NCBI RefSeq assembly: GCF_021502725.1
Contig: NZ_JAKFFS010000005.1
Span: 248,001 to 312,000 of the forward strand
Reading direction: 5' to 3'
Origin: Dyadobacter sp. CY345
GTDB taxonomy: Bacteria > Bacteroidota > Bacteroidia > Cytophagales > Spirosomataceae
Length of the DNA stretch: 64,000 bases
Shown here: in pieces, positions 1 through 8,310 of the stretch
Numbering within the stretch: position 1 is the stretch's first letter
Layout of the letters: the number at the start of each line of letters is the position of its first letter
Program-made: the position numbers and the translations under genes
Notes under the pieces: generated by a model
Told to the model about the DNA's origin: nothing
The model's input: only the letters and a program-made list of their open reading frames with translations
Databases searched by the model: none

Positions 1-1
1 T

Positions 2-463
2 ACGAGACTGGCAGATATGAAAAAACAGATAGACGGGCCGATAGCTCAGCTAATCAGAGACCTTGATAAGCAAGGTTTGCTGGACAGAACCATGGTCGTA
101 CTTGCCAGCGAATTCAGCCGTGATATGATGGTGGAAGGAAAGCCGGATGCCAAAGTTTTGGAGCAGGTTAGCCAGCCTGATATCCTTTCAGACATGAAGT
201 TTTATGGGATGCATCGTCACTTCACAGATGCCGGTTCGATGCTGATGTTTGGCGGCGGAATTAAAAAAGGGTTTGTTTATGGAAAAACAGCTGACGAACG
301 CCCATGTAAAACCATTGAAAATCCGATAAAGATAGATCAGGTTCACCAAACCATTTACCATGCGCTGGGCATTCCTGAAGACACGCAGTACGAAGTCGAA
401 AAACGCCCCTTTTACACAACGCCGGATGGGAAAGGAAAAGCTGTGCTGGAATTGTTATCGTGA
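2..463 (+). CDS. DUF1501 family protein, C-terminal part (5' truncated by window)
   Basis: The frame is open from base 2, so the gene begins before the window and only the last ~153 residues are visible. DUF1501 proteins are sulfatase/alkaline-phosphatase-fold proteins, usually exported and often next to DUF1800 genes; their function is not settled. The visible part fits the family C-terminus: VVLASEFSRD, then the MHRHFTDAGS and MLMFGGGIKKGFVYG stretch with Gly-rich turn, and a closing IDQVHQTIYHALGIP segment, which resembles the family D(L/V)HxTxxxxLG signature. The family call rests on motif memory only. Codon use does not look different from its neighbours. Confidence 0.7.
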   Translation, partial: TRLADMKKQIDGPIAQLIRDLDKQGLLDRTMVVLASEFSRDMMVEGKPDAKVLEQVSQPDILSDMKFYGMHRHFTDAGSMLMFGGGIKKGFVYGKTADERPCKTIENPIKIDQVHQTIYHALGIPEDTQYEVEKRPFYTTPDGKGKAVLELLS

Positions 464-558
464 AATAAAACGAGTTTTTCTTGAATAAAAATCTAATTAT
501 TTGTCCAGTTCCAGACTGATTTTTCCAGATTTCGCTTTTAACTTTTGTAATAAAGCAA

Positions 559-602
559 AATGAGCAACCGCAAAAACCGAAGTCTTTTGAGGTTACTCAT
601 TC
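559..602. terminator. Putative bidirectional terminator between convergent genes
   Basis: Inverted repeat AATGAGCAACCGCAAAA / TTTTGAGGTTACTCATT with two mismatches and a short loop. It lies between the convergent DUF1501 gene and the RND operon end and is followed by T-rich sequence on the + strand. The imperfect stem lowers confidence. Confidence 0.45.
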
Positions 603-640
603 TATTATTTTAAAATAATCTAAGCCAAAACGAATTCTAA

Positions 641-2077
641 CTATCTCCATCCACCGCCGAGCGCACGATAGATAGCTACCGTTGCGTTCATCTGGTTCAT
701 CTTTGTTTCTACCAGGTCGAATCTGGATTCAAGCGCATCGCGCTGAGTCAGCAATACTTCCATATAATCTGCTCTTGCTGATGCAAAAAGACGGTTAGAA
801 ATATTGATCGATTCAGTCAACGCTTCCACTTCGCTCTTTTTCAAGTCATAACTTTTTTCAAGATTATCGATTCTTGACAGTTGGTTTATTACTTCGATAT
901 AAGCATTAAGTACCGTACGTTGGTAATTGTAAACCGCCTGAATCTGCTTCGCGTTGGCGCTGTAATATGTTGCTTTAATCATGTTTTTATTGATCAAAGG
1001 ACCGGCCAGATCTCCCGCAATGGACGATATAATGGACTTAGGCGCTTTTGCCAGATAAATCGGACTGAACGATTGCAGACCAAGAACAGCTGTGATACCA
1101 AGACGCGGATAAAAGTTAGCCTTAGCCACCTGCACATCAAGTTTCGCTGCAGCGAGATCATTCTCAGCTTGTCTGACATCGGGTCGATTTTCCAGTAGCT
1201 GCGTTGGAATTCCTGCCTGCACGATCGTGGGAAGCAAAGTCTCGAAGTTTTGATGCGTCCTTGCAACAGGCTGAGGATATCGACCTACCAGAAAATTAAT
1301 CCTGTTCTCGGCTTCAACAATCCGCTGTTTGATATCATATTGAAGATTTTGCGTATTCAAAACCTGCGCCTGAAACCTGCGAACGGCAAGTTCGGTCACC
1401 TTTGTCGCTTCCTTTTCCATTTTCACAATTCTCAAAGCATTGCTCTGAATCTCAATATTGCGCTGCAAAATTTCAAGCTGACTGTCGAGCGCTAACAATT
1501 CATAATAATTATTAGCGATTTCCGAAACGATGTTTGTCATCATGAAGTTTTTACCTTCCACCGAAGAAAGATAACGGGATACCGCTGCCTTTTTCGCATT
1601 CCGCAGCTTGTGCCAGATATCGACCTCCCAGGTAGCAGAAGCTCCGAAACGAAAATCTGTCAAAGGATCAGGCGTTCTTTTACCGGGTTTAATTTCGGTA
1701 ATTTCCTCCGTCGCTCCCGGAAGCGTATAACGTGATGCCTTTTCAACACCAGCTGCGCCGCCAAGGGTGACAAACGGACGATACTCCCCTTTTCTGGCCA
1801 TCACTTCGTTTTTCGAAATCTCGATTTCCTGCATCGTAATATTCAATTCCTGATTATTTAACAATGCAGTGTCAATCAACGCAGTCAGTGATGAGTCTGT
1901 AAAAAATACTCTCCAACTGGCTTTTCCGCTGTTAGTCGAGTCCTGCGAGCCTTTATAGCTCACAGGAACAACTTTATTTTCATTTTTCTGGACCAGAGCC
2001 GGGACGCTGCATCCGGTATAGGTCAGAGCAATTAAGGTGACCCCGACCCAATTTAAAATTCTCTTATTGCGCATCAT
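641..2077 (-). CDS. Outer-membrane efflux lipoprotein (OprM/NodT type, TolC superfamily)
   Basis: Third gene of a tripartite RND pump: the trimeric outer-membrane duct that takes substrate from the inner-membrane pump and periplasmic adaptor. I start it at 2077 because the mature N-terminus then follows a lipoprotein signal (MMRNKRILNWVGV, then LTYTGC with Cys23). The longer frame, open to 2152, would bury this signal 25 residues inside. The start overlaps the stop of the pump gene by 14 bp, as in translationally coupled genes. Two repeated OEP regions are visible, with long coiled-coil helices rich in Asn/Gln/Glu. The motif GIPTQLLENRPDVRQAE is the classic NodT-family signature. At ~478 residues the length is normal for the family. 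Confidence 0.93.
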   Translation of the reverse strand: MMRNKRILNWVGVTLIALTYTGCSVPALVQKNENKVVPVSYKGSQDSTNSGKASWRVFFTDSSLTALIDTALLNNQELNITMQEIEISKNEVMARKGEYRPFVTLGGAAGVEKASRYTLPGATEEITEIKPGKRTPDPLTDFRFGASATWEVDIWHKLRNAKKAAVSRYLSSVEGKNFMMTNIVSEIANNYYELLALDSQLEILQRNIEIQSNALRIVKMEKEATKVTELAVRRFQAQVLNTQNLQYDIKQRIVEAENRINFLVGRYPQPVARTHQNFETLLPTIVQAGIPTQLLENRPDVRQAENDLAAAKLDVQVAKANFYPRLGITAVLGLQSFSPIYLAKAPKSIISSIAGDLAGPLINKNMIKATYYSANAKQIQAVYNYQRTVLNAYIEVINQLSRIDNLEKSYDLKKSEVEALTESINISNRLFASARADYMEVLLTQRDALESRFDLVETKMNQMNATVAIYRALGGGWR

Positions 2078-5000
2078 TACGGTGTTCGTTAGTTTGAGGG
2101 AAAGCATCGATTGCGTGAACAAACTGCTCAGATAACGAGCCGTCCTCTTCATCTTTGATCATTTTTCTACCATCGGCCAAAGTTCCAAATATGAAATACA
2201 GTCCCGGGATAATGACTACCCCGAAAATAGTCCCGAACAACATACCACCCATAGCCGAAGCACCAATGGTCCGGTTTCCGATTGCTCCTGCACCGGTGGC
2301 GCTAATCAACGGAATCAAACCCGCAACAAATGCGAAGGAAGTCATAAGGATCGGACGGAAACGCACCTTCGCTCCTTCGATGGCTGCATTCAGGATCGTT
2401 TCGCCCTGCGACCGCTTCTGGACGGCAAACTCGACGATTAGTACGGCGTTTTTACCTAACAACCCGACGAGCATGATCAGACCTATCTGTGCATAAATAT
2501 TGTTTTCCAAGCCCATCAATTTCAAAAGCAAGAATGAACCAAACACCCCAACCGGAAGCGATAGCACTACCGCAAACGGAATGATGAAACTTTCATACTG
2601 CGCTGCCAACACAAAGTATACGAAGGCTAATACGATCACGAATACAACTAGCGATTCATTGCCACGAATCGATTCGTCATAAGAAAGACCTTCAAAAGCA
2701 ATGTCATATCCTTTTGGTAAAGTTTTCGCTGACACTTCGCGAATTGCCTGTATCGCGTCGGCAGTGGTATATCCTTTTGCCGGAAGACCTTGAATCGCGG
2801 CAGAATTATATAAATTGAAACGGGTAATCTCGTTGGGACCCTGACCTTTTTTGAGTGTCATGAATGACGAGTAAGGCACCATTTCCCCTGCATCATTTTT
2901 TACAAAAAGTTTCAAAATATCAGATGGAAGTCTTCTAAAACTTGGATCTGACTGCACGTATACTTTGAAGAACTGATTGAATCTGGTAAAACCTTGTTCG
3001 TAAGTACTACCGATCATGATGTTCAGGTTATCCATCGCTTTTCCGATTGATACGCCTTTTTGCATCGCAAGCTGATTATCAATCTTCAATTCATATTGCG
3101 GATAATTGGCAGCGAAGAAAGTAAACAAGCCTGTCAGCTCAGGACGTTTGGCAAGATCTTCCATGAACTTTTTGTTGACCTTATCGAACTCACTGTAATC
3201 CGTATCAGCGTTTTTATCCAACAAACGCATAGAGAAACCACCGGAAGTACCAAAACCAGGAATCGCTGGCGGCTCAAAAAATTCAACCACGGCACCCAGT
3301 CCACGTGTTTTTGTTTCAAGCTCTTCCATGATCTCCTTAACATTTTTATCACGGTCATGCCAAGGTTTTAAGTTGATCAGACAAGTACCAGCGTTAGAAC
3401 CGCGACCTTCTGTCATAATCTCATACCCTGCAAGAGAAGATACTGATTCGATTCCACCAACCTCTTCACAAATCTTCTGAAGGCGTTTTGAAACTTCGTT
3501 GGTTTTTTCAAGCGTAGAACCCGGAGGTGTCTGGATGATCGCGTAAATCGTGCTCTGATCTTCGTTTGGAATAAACCCTGCCGGTAAAATTTTGTTTACA
3601 AACACAATTCCTGCGCAGAACGCCAACAAAACACCCCAGGTAACCACTCTTCTGCTTACAATCTTTTTAAGCAAGCTCACATATCGTCCAGTCAGTTTGT
3701 CGAATACTCGGTTGAAACTATCAAGCGCTTTGGTAAGAATATTTTTCTTTTTTTCGTGTCCATGATGATTTTGAAGCAACATAGCGCAAAGTACCGGCGT
3801 AAGCGTCAAGGCGATCAAGGCAGAAATAACGATTGAACTTGCCATAGTGATCGAGAACTGACGGTAGAAAGTACCAACCGGACCTGACATAAATGAAATC
3901 GGAAGGAAAACCGAAACCATTACGGCTGTGATCGCGATAATCGCTCCACTGATTTCAGAAAGCACTTTCTTGACTGCATTATAGGGTGATATCCCGGGTT
4001 CTTCCTCAAACTTGGCATGGACAGCCTCGACGACGACAATCGCATCATCGACTACGATACCAATGGCAAGTACAAGCGCAAACAGTGTGATCAGGTTAAT
4101 GGAAAGTCCGAAACCCTGTATGACAAAGAACGCGCCAATCAACGATACCGGAACTGCAAGGATCGGGATCAAAGTTGAACGCCAGTCGCCAAGGAATACG
4201 AAAACCACGAGGGCCACCAGGATAAATGCGTCACGCAAAGTATCAATAACCTGCTCAATTGACGCATCCAAAAATTGAGAAACGTCATAACTGATCTTGT
4301 AATCCACTCCCGGAGGAAAGGACTCTTTCATTACATCGAGCTTTTTCTTTACTTCCTCGATTACATCGCTGGCGTTACTGCCATAGTTTTGCCTCAAAAC
4401 AATCGCTGCGGAAGGATGGCCATCCAGGTTGGAATAAATATCGAAGAACTCACTTCCAAGCTCAACTTTCGCAATATCCTTCAAGTGAATACTTTCCCCC
4501 GCAGAGTTGGCCCGAATAATAATATTTTCATATTCTTCCGGCTTGTCATATCGCCCCTTATAAGTAAGCACATATTCCAGAGATTGGGCGGCGATACCAG
4601 AACTTTGTCCGATACGACCCGGGCGACCAACAATACTTTGTTCACCAACGGCCTTCATCACTTCTTCTGTCGAAACATTGTAGGCACGCATACGTTCAGG
4701 ATTTAACCAAAGACGCATAGCATATCTTCTGCTACCTAAAATTTGCGCTCTCGCTATCCCCTTTGTCCGCTGAATTTCAGGGATCATTTTAACAGTTGCG
4801 TAGTTGAACAGGAATTTTTCGTCAATACTTTTTTCTTTCGAATAAAGGTTAACGTACATCAACATACTAGGCTGAACAGGGGATATAACAACCCCTTCTC
4901 TTTGAACTAATTCCGGCAAAAGCGGCATAACCTGATCTACCCTTGTCTTGACCCGAATAACAGCAACGTTCGGGTCGGTCCCGGGCTCGAAGATTATCCT

Positions 5001-5270
5001 GAGCGTGGCCTCACCGGCACTCGTTGCATCCGTAGCAATATAACGCATATCCTGAACACCGTTAATCGCTTGTTCCAGCGTAATCAGTGTAGATTTAACT
5101 AACACATCCGCACTCGCACCAGGATAAGCGATAAATATGTTAACCGTGGTTGGGGCGATGTCCGGGAACTGAGAAATAGGTAATTTCTCAATTGCCAGGA
5201 TGCCTATAAACACGATCATGATCGAAATCACAATAGCGAAAACAGGTCTTCTTATGAATTGATTGAACAT
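2064..5270 (-). CDS. RND multidrug efflux pump, inner-membrane subunit (AcrB/MexB, HAE1 family)
   Basis: Proton-driven inner-membrane transporter that exports drugs or other amphiphiles. The 1068-residue length is normal for AcrB homologues. It begins with the family N-terminus (MFNQFIRRPVFAIVIS, then LPISQFPDIAPTTV). TM4 carries the proton-relay pair D408-D409 in GIVVDDAIVVVE, and the TM10 Lys is present in LVGLLGKNAVLIVE. Two large periplasmic loops lie between TM1/TM2 and TM7/TM8. It sits 24 bp downstream of the adaptor gene and overlaps the outer-membrane gene, so the three form one operon. The substrate cannot be read from sequence. Confidence 0.97.
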   Translation of the reverse strand: MFNQFIRRPVFAIVISIMIVFIGILAIEKLPISQFPDIAPTTVNIFIAYPGASADVLVKSTLITLEQAINGVQDMRYIATDATSAGEATLRIIFEPGTDPNVAVIRVKTRVDQVMPLLPELVQREGVVISPVQPSMLMYVNLYSKEKSIDEKFLFNYATVKMIPEIQRTKGIARAQILGSRRYAMRLWLNPERMRAYNVSTEEVMKAVGEQSIVGRPGRIGQSSGIAAQSLEYVLTYKGRYDKPEEYENIIIRANSAGESIHLKDIAKVELGSEFFDIYSNLDGHPSAAIVLRQNYGSNASDVIEEVKKKLDVMKESFPPGVDYKISYDVSQFLDASIEQVIDTLRDAFILVALVVFVFLGDWRSTLIPILAVPVSLIGAFFVIQGFGLSINLITLFALVLAIGIVVDDAIVVVEAVHAKFEEEPGISPYNAVKKVLSEISGAIIAITAVMVSVFLPISFMSGPVGTFYRQFSITMASSIVISALIALTLTPVLCAMLLQNHHGHEKKKNILTKALDSFNRVFDKLTGRYVSLLKKIVSRRVVTWGVLLAFCAGIVFVNKILPAGFIPNEDQSTIYAIIQTPPGSTLEKTNEVSKRLQKICEEVGGIESVSSLAGYEIMTEGRGSNAGTCLINLKPWHDRDKNVKEIMEELETKTRGLGAVVEFFEPPAIPGFGTSGGFSMRLLDKNADTDYSEFDKVNKKFMEDLAKRPELTGLFTFFAANYPQYELKIDNQLAMQKGVSIGKAMDNLNIMIGSTYEQGFTRFNQFFKVYVQSDPSFRRLPSDILKLFVKNDAGEMVPYSSFMTLKKGQGPNEITRFNLYNSAAIQGLPAKGYTTADAIQAIREVSAKTLPKGYDIAFEGLSYDESIRGNESLVVFVIVLAFVYFVLAAQYESFIIPFAVVLSLPVGVFGSFLLLKLMGLENNIYAQIGLIMLVGLLGKNAVLIVEFAVQKRSQGETILNAAIEGAKVRFRPILMTSFAFVAGLIPLISATGAGAIGNRTIGASAMGGMLFGTIFGVVIIPGLYFIFGTLADGRKMIKDEEDGSLSEQFVHAIDAFPQTNEHRNDAQ

Positions 5271-5294
5271 GTCTTATACTTTTTAGATGCCTGA

Positions 5295-6377
5295 TTATTC
5301 GGCATACAGATTTAAATTTGAGATAACAGAATCAGGCTTTACGAATTTGGAGTGGATCTTTTCGTTCTCCTTTACCTGACGCAAGCCTTCCAGAAGGATT
5401 TTGTCACTCGTTTTCAAACCAGATTTCACGACAAAAATGTGTGGAAGCTCAGCCTCAATAGTAATTTCACGTGAACGGATCACATTGTCCTTATCCACCA
5501 CATAAACATATTTCTTCTCTAAAACTTCGAAAGTCGCTTTCTGAGGAATGATCAGGGCATCTTTTATCGGCAACTTCACCAAAATATTACCTGTTTCGCC
5601 GTGTCTCAAAAGACCTTTCGGATTCGGGAATGTTGCTCTGAAAGCAATATTACCAGTCTCATTGTTAAAGTCGGCCTCTATCGTTTCAACCAAACCAGGA
5701 TAGTCAAATATCTTGTTATTTGCCATCAGAAGCTCAACTTTGAGTGCGCCTTCTTTGATTATCTTCTGTTTATAATCGAGATATTCTGCCTCTGGTACGT
5801 TGTAATAAACCCACATTTTACTGTTGTCAGATATCGTGGTAAGCAGATCGCCTTCATTTACAAGACTTCCAAGTCTTCCCTGAAAATGATCCATAATACC
5901 GCTGAACGGAGCTCTGATGTCAGTAAAACCAAGGTGCGCTTTCGCCAAACCTAATTCCGCTTTCGCCTTATCAAATTTAGCTTTACCCAGGGCAAGCTCA
6001 TTTTTTGATACCACATTACTGTCAGCCAGTGACTTTGTATTTTTGTATTCTATTTCAGCAAAATTGGCCTCAGCCTGAGCCTTTTGTGTTTCAGCTTCGT
6101 AGATCATCGGCATAATTTTGAACATTAATTGTCCTTTTTTTACGACCTGACCTTCATCTACATAAATATTTTGAAGGTAACCTTTTTCAAGAGCTCTCAG
6201 CTCAATGTGGCTGATGGCATGGATTTGAGCAACATACTCTTTGGTAACCAATGTGTCTTTTTGCAAAGGACTGGTAACCAGGTAATCCACTTCTTCTTCC
6301 TTTTCTTCTTTTTTCGATTCACAGCCCGTATGTAGCAACAACGCACACAAGCTGATGACCATGAGAATTCTCTTCAT
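5295..6377 (-). CDS. RND efflux periplasmic adaptor lipoprotein (AcrA/MexA, HlyD-like)
   Basis: Membrane-fusion protein linking the RND pump to the outer-membrane duct, and first gene of the operon. The signal peptide ends in a lipobox LLHTGC with Cys19, so it should be anchored to the inner membrane. Next come the first half of a lipoyl domain (residues ~60-90, including VDEGQVVKKGQLMFKI), an alpha-hairpin with Ala/Glu/Lys-rich helices (~95-145), the second lipoyl half (LGFTDIRAPFSGIM), a beta-barrel domain and the membrane-proximal domain. The 360-residue length is typical. A 16-bp palindrome ~50 bp upstream may be the operator; no regulator gene is adjacent. Confidence 0.95.
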   Translation of the reverse strand: MKRILMVISLCALLLHTGCESKKEEKEEEVDYLVTSPLQKDTLVTKEYVAQIHAISHIELRALEKGYLQNIYVDEGQVVKKGQLMFKIMPMIYEAETQKAQAEANFAEIEYKNTKSLADSNVVSKNELALGKAKFDKAKAELGLAKAHLGFTDIRAPFSGIMDHFQGRLGSLVNEGDLLTTISDNSKMWVYYNVPEAEYLDYKQKIIKEGALKVELLMANNKIFDYPGLVETIEADFNNETGNIAFRATFPNPKGLLRHGETGNILVKLPIKDALIIPQKATFEVLEKKYVYVVDKDNVIRSREITIEAELPHIFVVKSGLKTSDKILLEGLRQVKENEKIHSKFVKPDSVISNLNLYAE

Positions 6378-6426
6378 GACATTTGATAGTTATACAATAT
6401 GAGTTTGATAATTCTAAATTGAGTTG

Positions 6427-6442
6427 ATGCGTATTGACGCAT
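6427..6442. promoter_or_regulatory. 16-bp perfect palindrome upstream of RND efflux operon
   Basis: ATGCGT-ATTG-ACGCAT is a perfect 6-4-6 palindrome centred ~57 bp before the adaptor ATG. Efflux operons are commonly controlled by dimeric repressors (TetR, MarR families) binding sites of this size. Its role as an operator is inferred. Confidence 0.4.
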
Positions 6443-6534
6443 TCCTGGTGAGTCGTTTCACGAATTTCACTGCGGCAATTTCTTTGCAATAAAAACGGGA
6501 AACTTGAAGACAGGTCGCTGCCTGCTGGTTGGTA

Positions 6535-6960
6535 TCAAATCCTGAGCACTCCTAATCTGAGGAATAACGTACTGTAAGATGGGATATATGAAAATTTGTT
6601 ATAAGAAAATAAATACCGTTTCGTGTCGTAAATAAAAAATCCAGTCATTGGAGCGGTGAACGCAACATGCAAGTCACCATTAAAATCAAGATGTTTTCTG
6701 AAAGACTGCAATTCATCCTCCTTTTCCTCCACTTTTGCAGCGCGGTTCAGAGCATTCTCTCTTTCCAGATCTGTTGAAACAGGCTTAATAACAAGCTCAT
6801 GACAATCCTGATAAAAAGTAACCAGGTCAGAAACTGTTCTATGGTCGTTTTCCAAAGAAGAATCTTGACCGGAATCAGCCATAGGATGTCCTGATAAACG
6901 GACATATCCACCGAAAAGCAGAATACAAACAGGTAAAAGAATTTTAAATAACTTTTTCAT
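6535..6960 (-). CDS. Hypothetical exported protein
   Basis: Family not recognised. The ATG at 6960 is chosen because it opens a clean signal peptide (MKKLFKILLPVCILLFGGY); the frame is open four codons further up. The mature part (~120 residues) has a charged helical middle segment rich in Glu/Lys/Asp and an aromatic C-terminus with many Tyr/Phe residues (KRYLFSYNKFSYIPSYST). One Cys pair could form (FYQDCHELV and the signal-peptide Cys only, so probably not in the mature protein). It lies 157 bp beyond the RND operon promoter region on the same strand, so it is probably its own unit. No function is proposed. Confidence 0.55.
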   Translation of the reverse strand: MKKLFKILLPVCILLFGGYVRLSGHPMADSGQDSSLENDHRTVSDLVTFYQDCHELVIKPVSTDLERENALNRAAKVEEKEDELQSFRKHLDFNGDLHVAFTAPMTGFFIYDTKRYLFSYNKFSYIPSYSTLFLRLGVLRI

Positions 6961-7477
6961 CGGATGCAACACGTTATCAAGACGAGGGATAAATTAATAG
7001 GTCCTCACGTAAACTTGATTACAAATACCGCTGTCGTTCGTTAGTACGGTATTAAATCCAAATTAAAATTGAATTAAAATATTACCGGAATGTTAAATCA
7101 AGTGAAAAAATATCGATTAAATATAAACATACCAATATTGCATGTATCACATCAGAACATTTCCGCGTGTTATTTTTGATATGAATTACCAATTTGTATC
7201 TCAGGCAATTGAAAAAAAATTTTATCAAAATCACAGGTTGAATAAAATATCATTAAGTCTGAGAGACAACGGAGAACGGAGCGTATAAACGATTGACGTA
7301 TGCCGGCATCACTACTATCTGACGTTCCAATGTTAAATCAACTGGTATCATTTTAGTAATCTAGCTGTAAAAGCGCGCCGTATAGACGTGGTTGACTTGT
7401 TGACCCCAGATTAGCGCATTCAGGATTCACAAATTTTTAGTGATCGTTAATACTTTAAAAACTCTTTTCACGCCATT
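6961..7477. other. Gene-free divergent intergenic region
   Basis: AT-rich spacer between two divergent small genes. No ORF of substance was found. A 13-nt direct repeat AATGTTAAATCAA occurs at 7089 and 7329, and a 10-bp palindrome ATGCCGGCAT lies at 7300-7309. It probably holds the two divergent promoters, but I could not place either by consensus. Confidence 0.4.
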
Positions 7478-7927
7478 ATGTTAAAAAATACCGGACCGTT
7501 TTTTGTTTTAGTGCTTTTGTTTCAAAGTCTCAGTGGTATTTGCCAATCTGCCGACAGTACCCGCAGCTTTCCATTGAAGGGAAAATGGGCAGTTATATCA
7601 AAAGTTGAGGTAGAAAAATCTGACGGAAAAGTGATTAGTGAGAATGAAGAGGTCTACAAACCTGAGGAGAAATTTTTCGAGTTTGCAGAAAATAATACGG
7701 TAATAGTTTCACAAGACTTTGGTAAGCACTCAGAGAAATTACCTTTTCAACTGCAAGAAAACAATCTGAACATAGGAAAAATTAAAAAGAACAAAACCCC
7801 TTATCTCGTTCGTTTCCAAGGTGATGTTATTAAGCTTGCTAAAACAGAAGGCAGAGTCAAAAAAGGAAGAAAAATTCTAAAAACTGAGCAGGTGGTTTTG
7901 CGGAAAATCATTGCTCCAATGGAGTGA
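7478..7927 (+). CDS. Hypothetical exported protein, possibly lipocalin-like
   Basis: A 149-residue protein with an N-terminal signal peptide (hydrophobic FFVLVLLFQSLSG, cleavage probably after ICQS). The mature part begins GKWAVISKVEVEK and then alternates short hydrophobic and charged stretches with an FFEFAENNTV segment. This pattern resembles the small lipocalin-like families common in Bacteroidota, where a GxW near the start is the main signature. The C-terminus is very basic. It is monocistronic as far as visible. The fold assignment is a guess from the GKW motif and predicted beta-strands. Confidence 0.6.
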   Translation: MLKNTGPFFVLVLLFQSLSGICQSADSTRSFPLKGKWAVISKVEVEKSDGKVISENEEVYKPEEKFFEFAENNTVIVSQDFGKHSEKLPFQLQENNLNIGKIKKNKTPYLVRFQGDVIKLAKTEGRVKKGRKILKTEQVVLRKIIAPME

Positions 7928-8069
7928 AGTTCTTATAATTCATCGAATATAGAAAGCCTTGCTGCTTATTCAGCATGATTTGCAGGTAATCTATAACCCG
8001 ATACGTTGCTGGTACTATTTTTGTAAACAATATATTAAAGCATTATTCATCCAGGAAAATATAGAACTT

Positions 8070-8198
8070 ATGAAAAAGATAATCGGATTAGGCGTCGTTA
8101 CCGGAGTTGTTATTTTTGCGTATTTGCAATCGTTTAATAATAAGTTAAACAAACGGTTATTGGTTGAAGGTAAAAAAGAAAATGATCTGCCTGTATAA
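8070..8198 (+). CDS. Small single-span membrane protein (42 aa)
   Basis: The ATG at 8070 gives a 42-residue protein with one hydrophobic segment (IIGLGVVTGVVIFAYLQSF) followed by a charged tail (NKLNKRLLVEGKKEND). The open frame extends upstream to 7959, but that part has no membrane-protein character. A GGAAAAT stretch ~10 bp before the ATG may help initiation, and a strong terminator follows directly. A perfect -7 element TATTTTTG lies at 8016-8023, but its -33 partner is poor. Real coding status is likely but unproven; function unknown. Confidence 0.5.
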   Translation: MKKIIGLGVVTGVVIFAYLQSFNNKLNKRLLVEGKKENDLPV

Positions 8199-8216
8199 GA
8201 AATTTCAAGCATCTAA

Positions 8217-8260
8217 AAAAAGAAACAGGCATCAGAATATTTCTGGTGCCTGTTTCTTTT
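8217..8260. terminator. Strong bidirectional rho-independent terminator
   Basis: About 20-bp stem AAAAGAAACAGGCATCAGAA / TTCTGGTGCCTGTTTCTTTT with one G-U pair and a 4-nt loop, bordered by A- and T-runs. It separates the small + strand gene from the end of the minus-strand secretion operon. Confidence 0.88.
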
Positions 8261-8310
8261 TATAAATATCGTATGTCTGCTCGCTATCTAAATTCACGTA
8301 TTTTTCTCAA

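Noticed and set aside
6961..7477. 13-nt direct repeat (7089 and 7329) as a regulatory or mobile-element trace
   Set aside because: Two short AT-rich copies 240 bp apart can arise by chance; no target duplication, no inverted ends and no gene between.
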